A program made the position numbers and the translations under genes. Positions 1-9,448 of a stretch of DNA of 64,000 nucleotides are shown here, in pieces (position 1 is the stretch's first letter; the number at the start of each line of letters is the position of its first letter). The notes beneath the pieces were generated by a model that saw nothing but the letters and a program-made list of their open reading frames with translations, was not told the origin of the DNA and searched no databases. Origin of the DNA: Streptomyces sp. CB01580 (GTDB taxonomy: Bacteria; Actinomycetota; Actinomycetes; Streptomycetales; Streptomycetaceae); NCBI RefSeq assembly GCF_001905795.1, contig NZ_LIXJ01000003.1, forward strand, positions 62,001 through 126,000. Reading direction: 5' to 3'.

Positions 1-868
1 CTCCCTGCGTCGCTGCGTCCTGCGCCGTCCCGTCGAGGCCGGGATCGATCCGGCCCGCGTACGTCACGCGCGGCGCGGCACCGCCGATCGCGTCGCGCGG
101 CTCCATGCGGTGCGCCGCCAGGACGTACAGGGCGAGCCGCTGCGGGGTCGAGGCGAGCTGCGACAGCCGCATGGGGTAGACCGGCCGCTCGCTGGCGAAG
201 CGCAGCCGCAGCGGATCCAGGTCGCCACGCAGCGGGTCGTTCCCGTCCCGTGGGGCGAGGCGGATCGCGACGTACTCCCACTTCTGGTCGACGTAGGGCT
301 TCAGCGCCGTCGCCAGGCGGTCGGGCAGCTCGAAGCCGTTGTCGTCCAGCCAGTCCCGGAGTGCCTCCGGGTCGGTCGCGGCCAGTCGTGCCACGTCGAA
401 GGGGCCGAGCCGCTCGCGGCCGACGACCTGTACCGGCGGGGCGGCGGCCGACGGGCGGCCCGCCCCGTCCGCGATGCTTCCCGGGCCGGTGAACGGCCAG
501 TCGCGGGAGCGCGGCCAGAAGTAGTGCCGGGACGTCGGTACGGGCGCGGTGAGGGTGTCCAGCTCGGAGAAGAGCGACGGATCACCGAGCTCCACGTCGG
601 CCCGGTGCGGCACCGGCATGATCCAGGCCGCCTCCGGCGCGTTGCCACGGACCGTGAGGCGCATGACGATCTCTTCCTCACGGCCGTCCCAGGCCACCAC
701 CGACGTCTCCCGGTCGACGGCGACCTCGGTCGCCCTGCTCGGGACCATCGCCCCGCAGCCGCACGCGTACGCCGGGCTGATCAGCGATCCCAGCTGCGTC
801 GACACCAGCAGCAATGCCAGGGACAGCGCGCGCACCACCCACGCCCGGCCCAGCCATCCACGCCCCAT
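1..868 (-). CDS. DUF2330 domain protein, C-terminus beyond the left edge
   Basis: This reading frame runs off the left edge, leaving about 289 codons. The start at 868 is an ATG followed by a signal peptide: a basic start, a Leu/Val-rich stretch to about residue 30, then Ala-Tyr-Ala and a Cys-Gly-Cys-Gly motif at residues 36-39. That CGCGA signature straight after the signal peptide is typical of secreted DUF2330 proteins. A segment with Trp-Ile-Met-Pro-Val-Pro follows (about residue 75), which I also associate with the family. The full protein would probably continue to a C-terminal membrane anchor that lies outside the window. Function is unknown; it should act outside the membrane. The plus-strand frames over the same bases are antisense shadows. 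Confidence 0.8.
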   Translation of the reverse strand, partial: MGRGWLGRAWVVRALSLALLLVSTQLGSLISPAYACGCGAMVPSRATEVAVDRETSVVAWDGREEEIVMRLTVRGNAPEAAWIMPVPHRADVELGDPSLFSELDTLTAPVPTSRHYFWPRSRDWPFTGPGSIADGAGRPSAAAPPVQVVGRERLGPFDVARLAATDPEALRDWLDDNGFELPDRLATALKPYVDQKWEYVAIRLAPRDGNDPLRGDLDPLRLRFASERPVYPMRLSQLASTPQRLALYVLAAHRMEPRDAIGGAAPRVTYAGRIDPGLDGTAQDAATQG

Positions 869-980
869 CCGTCTTCCTCCCCCGTGATCAACGAACCGTG
901 ATCGACGAACAAGGGGGAGGACGTGGGAGCGACGGGCCCGGTTCCGGGTTCCGACACCGCCGACCACCGACGGGCGACGG

Positions 981-1120
981 CCGGTGACCGACGGCCGGTG
1001 ACCGACAGCCGGTGACCGACAGCCGGTGACCGACAGCCGGTGACCGACAGCCGGTGACCGACAGCCGGTGACCGACAGCCGGTGACCGACAGCCGGTGAC
1101 CGACGGCTGGTCATCGACGG
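981..1120. repeat. 14-bp minisatellite, about ten units
   Basis: The unit CCGGTGACCGACAG is repeated head to tail with starts at 981, 995, 1009, 1023, 1037, 1051, 1065, 1079 and 1093. A degenerate tenth unit lies at 1107-1120. The outermost units carry GG instead of AG at the end. Fourteen is not a multiple of three, so the array is unlikely to be coding, although one frame stays open through it. It sits in the gap between two divergent genes (869-1315), where I see no other clear element. Confidence 0.9.
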
Positions 1121-1315
1121 CCGAGGGGTCCGTCACCGGTCACCGTGCTCAGGTCTCGTCGCGAGCGGTGACTCGGTCATCCTTTCGGAAAAAGGCCGGA
1201 TGACAGCCAGGCAACGAGGGGGTTGATTGGGTCTTCCTCATGGTGCAATGCGAAGGTTTCACGGCGCGCCCATGTCGAGGGACGGGCGCGAGAACGGCGG
1301 GAGGGTCGGCGCAGC

Positions 1316-3379
1316 GTGGCGAATGCGGAACACAGTGTGCGCTCGGATGCGGCGACCGGGACGGGGACAGGCGCTGTCCGGGTCCTGCTCTGGCTGGTCG
1401 TGGCCGCGTTGGCGGTGCGGCAGGTGGCGGCGGTGCTGCGGCGTCCGCCGGGCGAGCGGCTCGCCGATCTGGAGACCTGGATAGGCGACAACGGCGTCCT
1501 GCACGTGACGGGCTCGCTCTACGACAGTGACCGGTTCACCGGCACCCCGTTCGCCGGGCTGGTCCTGAAGCCGCTGACCCGGGCGGCGGAGCAGAGCCTG
1601 GGGGTCGTCTGGACCTTCGGCTCCCTGCTGCTCGTCGTCGCCCTGGGGGTCGTGGCGGCGCGTGCGCTGCCGGGCCCGGTCGCGCGCCGTACCTCGCTGC
1701 TGGCCGCGCCGGTGGCGATCAGCCTGCTGATGCTGTCCCTGCCGGTCCGTAACGCGTTCCACCTGGGGCAGACGAGCATCATCCCGGTGCTCCTGGTGCT
1801 GCTGGCCTGTTTCGCGGTCCGCGGGGAACGCGCCTCGGGCCTCCTGATCGGTGTCGCGGCCGCGCTCCAGCCGACCGTCCTGCTCTTCGCGGTCCTGCTC
1901 CTGTTCACCGGACGCCGGAGGGCGGCGGTGACCGGCGGGGTCACGTTCGCCGCCTGCACGGCGCTGGCCTGGGCGGCGATGCCGCACGACTCGTGGACGT
2001 ACTGGGTTCACCATGTCGCGGGCGCCGGGCTCGGCGAGAACGCGGACAGTCTGGCCAACCAGTCGCTGCACGGCGCGCTGCTCAGGTTCGGCCTGACCGG
2101 TCCCCTGGAGATCGCGCTGTTCGTGGTGCTGGCGGCCGTCGTCTGCTGGTTCGGGCTGCGCCGCGCCGTACGGTACGCGCACGACGGACAGCTGCTGCTG
2201 GCCGTCGCCGTGACCGGCTGTGTCGCCGTCGCGGTCTCGCCGACCGCCTGGCAGCACCAGCTGCTGTGGGTGCTGCTCGCGGTCGTCGGCCGGGTCGGCA
2301 AACGGGCCTCCGACCGGCTGATGTGGCCGACGGTCGTGGTGCTCGTGCTCACGCTGCCCGCGAAGATGCTGCTGCCGAACATGGCGGTGGTCGTCCCCGT
2401 GCGTGACAACGTGCTGCTGATCACGGCGCTCGGCGCGGCCTGCGCCGTGCCGTTCCTGCCGCGCACCTCGCCCTACTGGCGCGACCCGGTCCCCACCGAC
2501 CACGCGGCCCCGGTCGCCGCCCGCTGGAGCCGGATCCCGCTCCTGCCGTTCTGGCGCCGGGTGCTCAGCCGCCCCAACCTGCTGCTGGAACTGCTCCTGA
2601 TCCGGGTCGTGTACTCCGCGTACTCGCAGGTCAGGCTGGCCGCCACGGCAGGCCGCGACACGGCCGAACGCCACGGCACGCAGGTCCACTCCCTCGAACA
2701 GTGGCTGCACATCGACATCGAGCACTGGGCCAACCACGCCGTCGTCGAGATCGACTGGCTGCGGGACTTCTTCGACTTCTACTACACGTCGTTCCACTTC
2801 ATCGTGCCGCTGACGATCCTCGGAGTGCTGTACGTGCGGCGCCCCGCGGACTACCGCTGGGTCCGCAGTTCCATCGGCTTCACCACGGTTCTCGCGCTGG
2901 TCGGCTTCTGGCTCTACCCGCTTGCGCCGCCCCGGCTGATGCCGGGACTCGGCTTCATCGACACCGTCCACGGCGTCCAGGACTTCGCGAAGCCGGACTA
3001 CGGGTCGCTGACCTCGGTGACGAACCAGTACGCGGCGATGCCCTCGCTGCACTTCGGGTGGTCGCTCTGGTGCGGTGTGGTCATCGTGATGCTGGCCCCG
3101 AAGCCGTGGATGAAGGCGCTGGGGCTGCTGCATCCGCTGTTCACGGTCTCCGCGATCGTCGCCACGGCCAACCACTGGGTGCTGGACGCGGTGGGCGGTG
3201 CGGCCGTCGTCGCGCTGGGTTTCGGCCTCACCTACGCGCTGTCCGGGCCCCGGAAGCTGCGGGCACCGGCCGTACCGGCCGCGGCGAAACCGCTGGACGA
3301 CCTGGTGGACGGGGCACCGCCGGGACAGGTCGGCGACGCGGTGGGCGGCAGTCACGGCCAGGGCGTGTTTCGAAAGTAG
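1316..3379 (+). CDS. Membrane GT87 glycosyltransferase fused to PAP2 phosphatase
   Basis: A 687-residue integral membrane protein with two parts. The N-terminal about 400 residues have many hydrophobic segments and resemble the polyprenol-phosphate-mannose-dependent GT87 family. The C-terminal about 250 residues carry the PAP2/Aur1-like phosphatase signature: Tyr-Pro-Leu-Ala-Pro-Pro-Arg near residue 534, Pro-Ser-Leu-His-Phe-Gly-Trp near 576, and Asn-His-Trp-Val-Leu-Asp-Ala near 619. The two His residues and the Asp are the expected catalytic set. I chose the GTG at 1316 because a GGAGGG lies about 12 bases upstream; the frame is open from 1223. Such bifunctional fusions are recognised in actinobacteria and probably act in lipid-linked glycan assembly, transferring sugar and cleaving or exchanging a phospholipid headgroup. 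The substrate is not readable from the sequence. Confidence 0.85.
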   Translation: MANAEHSVRSDAATGTGTGAVRVLLWLVVAALAVRQVAAVLRRPPGERLADLETWIGDNGVLHVTGSLYDSDRFTGTPFAGLVLKPLTRAAEQSLGVVWTFGSLLLVVALGVVAARALPGPVARRTSLLAAPVAISLLMLSLPVRNAFHLGQTSIIPVLLVLLACFAVRGERASGLLIGVAAALQPTVLLFAVLLLFTGRRRAAVTGGVTFAACTALAWAAMPHDSWTYWVHHVAGAGLGENADSLANQSLHGALLRFGLTGPLEIALFVVLAAVVCWFGLRRAVRYAHDGQLLLAVAVTGCVAVAVSPTAWQHQLLWVLLAVVGRVGKRASDRLMWPTVVVLVLTLPAKMLLPNMAVVVPVRDNVLLITALGAACAVPFLPRTSPYWRDPVPTDHAAPVAARWSRIPLLPFWRRVLSRPNLLLELLLIRVVYSAYSQVRLAATAGRDTAERHGTQVHSLEQWLHIDIEHWANHAVVEIDWLRDFFDFYYTSFHFIVPLTILGVLYVRRPADYRWVRSSIGFTTVLALVGFWLYPLAPPRLMPGLGFIDTVHGVQDFAKPDYGSLTSVTNQYAAMPSLHFGWSLWCGVVIVMLAPKPWMKALGLLHPLFTVSAIVATANHWVLDAVGGAAVVALGFGLTYALSGPRKLRAPAVPAAAKPLDDLVDGAPPGQVGDAVGGSHGQGVFRK

Positions 3380-3558
3380 CGTCGTCCGCCCGAAGGGCGG
3401 GGCCCGACACCACCTCCACCGGATGGCCGACGGGGCTCTGCCGCGGCGGCTCGTCCTGCGGAGTCCATCGAGATGTCCAGGTCGATCCCACCCGCCGCGT
3501 CGGCCCGTGCCGAGCGTCCCCGGTACGGAGGCGTCGAGCTCCCGCCGTACGGGAGGTG

Positions 3559-3603
3559 CCGAAGGGGTGCCGGGACGAACACATCGTCCCGGCACCCCTT
3601 CGG
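3559..3603. terminator. Bidirectional hairpin terminator
   Basis: A perfect 20-bp inverted repeat (3559-3578 and 3584-3603) with a 5-base loop. It lies between the converging ends of the GT87/PAP2 gene and the AEC transporter gene, the expected place for a shared terminator. There is no T-run, as usual in Streptomyces. Confidence 0.85.
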
Positions 3604-3661
3604 CCTGGATCGCCGCTCGACCAGCATCCGCCCATCGGCTCCGGTCCGCCACTCGAACGGC

Positions 3662-4816
3662 TCAGGCAGCCGTGCCCAGGGCCCACACGACGAGCGACAG
3701 CGTGGCCATCGACACCACCGTCGAGGCCACCACGAAATCACGCGCCTGCCGGGTGTCCAGGCCGTACTGCTGGGCGTAGACGAAGACGTTCTGAGCGGTC
3801 GGCAGCGCGGAACAGACCACCACCGCGAGCAGTTGAGGGTCCGACAGCCGCAGCAGCGGGCCGCCGACGCCGTACGCGATCAGCGGCTGGACCAGCGTCT
3901 TGAGGACGACCACCACGGCGACCTCCGCGCGCGCCGTGCCTTCCGTACGCCGTGCCGGCCCGTCATGCCGTGCCGGCCCGTCATGCCGTGCGAACCCGTC
4001 ATGCCGTGTGAACCCGTCATGCCGTGCGGGGTCCCTGCGCCGCGCGAGCCATGTGCACCGTACGAGCCCGGTGCGCCCTGTTCGGGGCGCCGGCTGACCG
4101 TTTCTCGCCCTTCCCGGTAGGTGAGCCCCGGCGGACGGGCGGCCGTTCAGGGACAGACCGAGCGCGATCAGGGCCGTCGGCACGGCGGCGCCGCCCAGCA
4201 GATCGCAGGAGGCGGCGAGGGCGTGCGGCAGTCGCAGCCCGAGCGCGGAGACGACGACCCCCAGGAACGAGGCCATGATGATGGGGTTGCGAGCGGGCAG
4301 AGTGAGGGCCCGTCGGATCGCGGCCCCCGGTCCGGCCCGCCTCCCGGTCGCCGTGCCCGCTCCGACCCCGCCCCTCGTCCTGGCATCGAGCAGCGTGAGG
4401 ACCACGGGAGTGACCAGCAGCACCTGGAACAGAATGACCTGTGCGACGAACGAGGCGTCGCCGAGCACTTGGACCGCGACCGGTATGCCGAGGTTGGCCG
4501 AGTTGACGTAGCCGGAGGCCATGCCGCCGATCGCCCGGTCCGCCGCTCCCCGTCCGAAGAGGCGGCCCGCCACCACGTGACCGAGACCGCAGGTCAACGC
4601 CGTACCTGCGGCGAAGGCCGACATCGAGGGATGGGCGAACGCGTCCGGGCGTGCCCTGGACACCATGGTGAACAGGGCGGCGGGCATGGCCACGTGGAAG
4701 ACGAACCGGCCGAGGACGTCCTCCGCCCGCTCGCCGAGGAGGCCGCCGCGCCCGACCGCGTATCCGACGGCGGTGAGCGCCCAGATGGGGGTGAAGGCGG
4801 AGAGCAGGGCGTGCAT
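3662..4816 (-). CDS. AEC-family (auxin efflux carrier-like) transporter
   Basis: About 384 residues with the alternating hydrophobic segments of the AEC family. An N-terminal helix pair begins Leu-Leu-Ser-Ala-Phe-Thr-Pro-Ile-Trp. A middle segment reads Gly-Tyr-Val-Asn-Ser-Ala-Asn-Leu-Gly-Ile-Pro, the conserved family motif. The C-terminal part reads Leu-Pro-Thr-Ala-Gln-Asn-Val-Phe. Family members export small organic acids; the substrate here is unknown. The start is uncertain: ATG at 4816 or 4825, and the frame stays open to 4972. I prefer 4816 from the spacing to a GAGGA. The long cytoplasmic loop carries an expanded Arg-His-Asp-Gly repeat (see the repeat at 3955). An operator-like palindrome lies upstream at 4970-4986. 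Confidence 0.8.
   Translation of the reverse strand: MHALLSAFTPIWALTAVGYAVGRGGLLGERAEDVLGRFVFHVAMPAALFTMVSRARPDAFAHPSMSAFAAGTALTCGLGHVVAGRLFGRGAADRAIGGMASGYVNSANLGIPVAVQVLGDASFVAQVILFQVLLVTPVVLTLLDARTRGGVGAGTATGRRAGPGAAIRRALTLPARNPIIMASFLGVVVSALGLRLPHALAASCDLLGGAAVPTALIALGLSLNGRPSAGAHLPGRARNGQPAPRTGRTGLVRCTWLARRRDPARHDGFTRHDGFARHDGPARHDGPARRTEGTARAEVAVVVVLKTLVQPLIAYGVGGPLLRLSDPQLLAVVVCSALPTAQNVFVYAQQYGLDTRQARDFVVASTVVSMATLSLVVWALGTAA
3955..4032. repeat. 18-bp in-frame tandem repeat inside the AEC gene
   Basis: The 12-mer CGTCATGCCGTG recurs at 3961, 3979, 3997 and 4015, exactly 18 bases apart. On the minus strand it encodes a six-residue unit containing Arg-His-Asp-Gly. The unit length is a multiple of three, so the reading frame is kept. 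It expands the central loop of the transporter. Confidence 0.9.
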
Positions 4817-4969
4817 GCCCGCCATGATCCTCGTGACATCGTGCGCGTCCCGCACGGGGGTTCGGGCGGGGCGGCCGGCCCCCGGAGTGGCCGACCGCCA
4901 TCCCCGCCGCTGTCGCCTCCGGAGCTGAACTCGCCCCCGCCGTTGCCCCCGGACGGCCTGTCCTGTGGA

Positions 4970-4986
4970 CATGACGGTCCATCAAA
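4970..4986. promoter_or_regulatory. Candidate operator, copy 1 of the TGACGGTCCATCA palindrome
   Basis: The 13-mer TGACGGTCCATCA (4972-4984) also occurs unchanged upstream of the CYP125 gene (6425-6437) and the aldehyde dehydrogenase gene (22184-22196). Here the flanks are less symmetric (CA and AA). It lies between the end of the P450 gene and the start of the AEC gene, so it could control the AEC gene. The cognate regulator is not known. Confidence 0.5.
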
Positions 4987-5028
4987 GCGGGTCGGCACTC
5001 GCCGACTTGCTCACCAGCAAGGACTTGT

Positions 5029-6384
5029 TCATCCGGAGGCCGGCCCCGGGCGCCCCGCGTCGACCTGGAGCTGCTTGATCCCGTTGAGCCAGGCCGAGCG
5101 CAGCCGTCGCGGTTCACCGACCAGCCGCAGGGACGGCATCATGTCGGCGATCGCGTTGAAGATCAGGTTGATCTCCATCACGGCCAGGGACTTGCCGAGG
5201 CAGAAGTGCGGGCCGCCACCCCCGAAGCCGAGGTGGGGATTGGGATCGCGGGTGATGTCGAAGGTCTCCGGGTTCTCGAAGACCTCGGGGTCGTTGTTGG
5301 CCGACGAGTAGAACAGCCCGACCCGGTCCCCCTTCTTGATCAACTGCCCGCCCAGTTCGACGTCCTGGGTGGCGGTCCGCTGGAAGGAGACCACCGGGGT
5401 GGCCCAGCGGACGATCTCCTCGGCGGTCGTCTCCGGACGCTCGCGCTTGTAGAGCTCCCACTGGTCGGGGTGGGTGAGGAAGGCGTGCATCCCGTGGCTG
5501 ATGGCGTTGCGGGTGGTCTCGTTCCCGGCGACGGCCAGCAGGATCACGAAGAAGCCGAACTCGTCGGAGGAGAGGTTCCCCTGGCCCTCGGCGGCGACCA
5601 ACTGGCTCACGATGTCCTTGGCCGGGCACTCCTTGCGGGCCGCCGCGAGGTTCATCGCGTACGAGATCAGCTCCATGGCCGCCTCGGTGCCGACCTCCTC
5701 GGTGATCGCGTACTCCGGATCGTCGTACGCGGCCATCTTGTTGGACCAGTCGAAGATCTTGGACCGGTCCTCCTGCGGTACGCCGATGAGTTCGGCGATC
5801 GCCTGGAGCGGCAGTTCGACCGCGACCCGGGTGACGAAGTCGAACGAACCGTCGGCTTCGAGGCTCGCTGCGGAGCTCGCCCCGGGGTCCGAACCGGAGT
5901 CCGCACCGGGGCTCGTACCGGAGTCCGCGCCGGGGCCGGTGTCGCGGCCGGCTCCGGCGAGCGCGGATTCCACGATCGAGCGGGCCCGGCTGCGCAGGGC
6001 CTGTTCCAGGGAGCGCACCGCCCGGGGGGTGAAGCCGCGCTGGACGATCTGGCGTACCCGGGTGTGCTCGGGCGGGTCCATGTTCAGCATGATCAGCTTC
6101 TGGACCTCGATCTGGTCCCGGCCGATGGACTCGTTGAAGCGGATGACCGCCGTGTTGGTGTGGGACGAGAACAGCTCCGGGTGGGTGGAGACGTACTTGA
6201 CGTCCGCGTGCCGGGTGACGACCCAGTAGCCCTCGTCGTCGAAACCGGAGATGCCGGCCGGCTGGGTGCACCACCAGACCGGTGCGGTCTGCCGCATCTC
6301 GGCGAACTCCGGGTGCGGGACGCGGGCTTGGAGCAGGTCAGGATCGGTGAAGTCGAAGCCTTCGGGCAGATGGGGGCAGGGCAT
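5029..6384 (-). CDS. cyp125: CYP125-type steroid C26(27)-monooxygenase (cytochrome P450)
   Basis: A 451-residue P450. The I-helix motif Ala-Gly-Asn-Glu-Thr-Thr is at residues 286-291. The heme loop reads Phe-Gly-Gly-Gly-Gly-Pro-His-Phe-Cys-Leu-Gly, with the heme-ligand Cys at 395. The start Cys-Pro-His-Leu-Pro-Glu-Gly-Phe-Asp-Phe and the C-terminal Trp-Leu-Asn-Gly-Ile-Lys match what I recall of mycobacterial CYP125. That enzyme oxidises the terminal side-chain methyl of cholesterol and cholestenone. I place the start at ATG 6384, which has a GGAG 8 bases upstream; the upstream ATG at 6435 lies inside a palindromic operator. A low-complexity Gly/Ser/Asp/Pro insert occupies about residues 143-176. 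It diverges from a FadA5-type thiolase, as in Mycobacterium. Electrons could come from the ferredoxin at 23716. Confidence 0.85.
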   Translation of the reverse strand: MPCPHLPEGFDFTDPDLLQARVPHPEFAEMRQTAPVWWCTQPAGISGFDDEGYWVVTRHADVKYVSTHPELFSSHTNTAVIRFNESIGRDQIEVQKLIMLNMDPPEHTRVRQIVQRGFTPRAVRSLEQALRSRARSIVESALAGAGRDTGPGADSGTSPGADSGSDPGASSAASLEADGSFDFVTRVAVELPLQAIAELIGVPQEDRSKIFDWSNKMAAYDDPEYAITEEVGTEAAMELISYAMNLAAARKECPAKDIVSQLVAAEGQGNLSSDEFGFFVILLAVAGNETTRNAISHGMHAFLTHPDQWELYKRERPETTAEEIVRWATPVVSFQRTATQDVELGGQLIKKGDRVGLFYSSANNDPEVFENPETFDITRDPNPHLGFGGGGPHFCLGKSLAVMEINLIFNAIADMMPSLRLVGEPRRLRSAWLNGIKQLQVDAGRPGPASG

Positions 6385-6422
6385 CGGCGTCTCCAGGTCG
6401 GTCCGAGGGCCGTCCGACGCTG

Positions 6423-6439
6423 TCTGACGGTCCATCAGA
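6423..6439. promoter_or_regulatory. Candidate operator, TCTGACGGTCCATCAGA
   Basis: A near-perfect palindrome (arms TCTGACG and CATCAGA, 6 of 7 positions paired) 39-55 bases upstream of the P450 start. The inner 13-mer recurs at 4972 and 22184, and variants with the same arms occur at 45042 and 63823. The size and symmetry suit a TetR-type dimer. Confidence 0.6.
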
Positions 6440-6454
6440 AGTTGTCCGCAAGGT

Positions 6455-7881
<1,427 letters not shown>

Positions 7882-7996
7882 CGGCGAGCCGTACGCCCAT
7901 GGGGAGAAACCCGGGCCCGGGGTGCGGTCGACGGCACTCCCGGACCGGGGGCCGGACCCATGTGCGTCCGGTGTCCGGCCGTATAGCGTCGGAGGA

Positions 7997-9355
7997 ATGA
8001 AAGAGAACAGCCTTACGGGCAAGGCGGCTCGGGGTCGCCTTCGCCGTCGTCGCACCGTCCGGCGGGGACTCGCCGCCGCCACCGTCGTGGTCCTGACCGC
8101 GCTCGGTGCAGCCCCCGCCGTCGCGACCGTCGCCCCCGCTGTCACTGCTTCCGCCGCCGAATCGGCCCCCGGTGCCACCACCTTCGTCGCACAACATCCC
8201 CTGGCACACGGCGAATCGCATCGGACCGGCTCCGCGCACGGCCACCGGGGCGACCTCCTCGACGTCACCCCGGTGGCCGGTCTCGAACGTTTTGACGTCA
8301 TCCGGTTCCTGGCCTCCGGCGGTGTGGACACCGGCACCGTTCGCCACGGAGTGCGGGCCTACCGACTCACCTACCGCACCGTCACCCCGCAGGGCGCGCC
8401 CACCACCGCCACCGGCCTCCTGGCCCTTCCCGAGGGCGGTCCGCACCGCCTCGACCTGGTCTCCGACACCCACGGCACGATGGCCCACCGGGACTACGCC
8501 CCCTCCGTCGGCGAGGACTTCGGCCGCCTCGCCCCGTACCTCCACGCCTCCGCGGGCCGCGCCGTCGCCGCCCCCGACTACCTGGGGCTCGGCAAGGGGC
8601 CGGGCCGCCACCCGTACATGGACACCGGGTCCGCCGTCACCGCCTCCCTCGACATGCTGCGCGCCTCCCGCACCGCCGCGCGGAGCCTGGGCCGGTCGCT
8701 CACCGGCGATCTGTACGTCAGCGGCTTCTCCCAGGGCGGCCAGGTCGCGATGGCCCTGGCCAAGGCCCTCGACAAGGGCGCCGAACGGCACTTCCGGCTC
8801 CGTGCCCTCGCTCCCGTCTCGGGACCGTACGACATCGAGCACGCCGAGATGCCCGCCCTGTTCGACGGCCGGGTCAACGACATCAGCGGCGTCTTCTACA
8901 TGACGTACTTCCTCACCGCGCAGAACCGGCTCCACCCACTCTACGAGGACCCCTCCGAGGTCTTCCGGGAGCCGTACGCGGGCATCGTCGACGACCTCTT
9001 CGACACCCACCACACCGAGGAGGAGATCATCCCCGCCCTGCCCGCGACGCTGCGGGAACTGCTCACCGACGACTACTACCGGCAGATGCAGCACCCCTCC
9101 GGCGCCCTGCTGGCCGCCGTGCGCGCCCAGGACGGCAGCTGCGCCTGGACGCCGGGCGTCCCCGTACGTCTCCACACCTCGTCCAAAGACACCGACGTGC
9201 CCGCTGCCAACACCCGCTCCTGCGCCGCCGACCTGGCCGCGCACGGCGTCGAGGCCGAGGTCGTCGATCAGGGGACGACGGACCACATCGCCACGTACGT
9301 GAAGTCGGGCCCGGAGATCGTGCGGTGGTTCGACGCCGTCGCCGCGCGGCGCTGA
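7997..9355 (+). CDS. Secreted alpha/beta-hydrolase (lipase-like)
   Basis: A 452-residue exported protein. An Arg-rich N-region (Arg-Arg-Arg-Arg-Thr-Val-Arg-Arg-Gly) and a hydrophobic core ending Ala-Val-Ala give a Sec or possibly Tat signal. The nucleophile elbow is Gly-Phe-Ser-Gln-Gly-Gly. A C-terminal Asp-His pair (Thr-Asp-His-Ile-Ala) completes a plausible catalytic triad. It resembles secreted lipase/esterase-type hydrolases; the substrate is unknown. The only in-frame start near the signal peptide is ATG 7997. The ribosome-binding-like GGAGG ends just one base before it, closer than normal, so initiation may be unusual or leaderless. Confidence 0.75.
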   Translation: MKENSLTGKAARGRLRRRRTVRRGLAAATVVVLTALGAAPAVATVAPAVTASAAESAPGATTFVAQHPLAHGESHRTGSAHGHRGDLLDVTPVAGLERFDVIRFLASGGVDTGTVRHGVRAYRLTYRTVTPQGAPTTATGLLALPEGGPHRLDLVSDTHGTMAHRDYAPSVGEDFGRLAPYLHASAGRAVAAPDYLGLGKGPGRHPYMDTGSAVTASLDMLRASRTAARSLGRSLTGDLYVSGFSQGGQVAMALAKALDKGAERHFRLRALAPVSGPYDIEHAEMPALFDGRVNDISGVFYMTYFLTAQNRLHPLYEDPSEVFREPYAGIVDDLFDTHHTEEEIIPALPATLRELLTDDYYRQMQHPSGALLAAVRAQDGSCAWTPGVPVRLHTSSKDTDVPAANTRSCAADLAAHGVEAEVVDQGTTDHIATYVKSGPEIVRWFDAVAARR

Positions 9356-9358
9356 ACG

Positions 9359-9403
9359 GGCCCCTTCCGGGCGGAGTCGGCCGTCTCCGCCCGGGAAGGG
9401 GCC
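9359..9403. terminator. Hairpin terminator
   Basis: Arms GGCCCCTTCCGGGCGGAG (9359-9376) and its complement at 9385-9403, with one bulged base and an 8-base loop. It lies four bases after the hydrolase stop and before the end of the converging gene at 9449, so it can serve both. Confidence 0.8.
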
Positions 9404-9448
9404 GGGGCACCGGCCGGCTCCGCCCGCCGCTGCCCCGGCGGCGGGCGC

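Noticed and set aside
110..901. Open plus-strand frame over the left edge
   Set aside because: It is antisense to the DUF2330 frame, which has a signal peptide and a conserved Cys motif; the plus-strand product has biased Arg/Gly content and no domain.
981..1120. CRISPR-like array
   Set aside because: Units are 14 bp, directly abutting, without unique spacers and without cas genes.
888..1136. Short minus-strand frame of repeated residues
   Set aside because: It only translates the 14-bp minisatellite and has no ribosome site.
6385..6435. P450 start at 6435
   Set aside because: The codon lies inside a palindromic operator, there is no ribosome site, and the CYP125-like text begins at 6384 behind GGAG.
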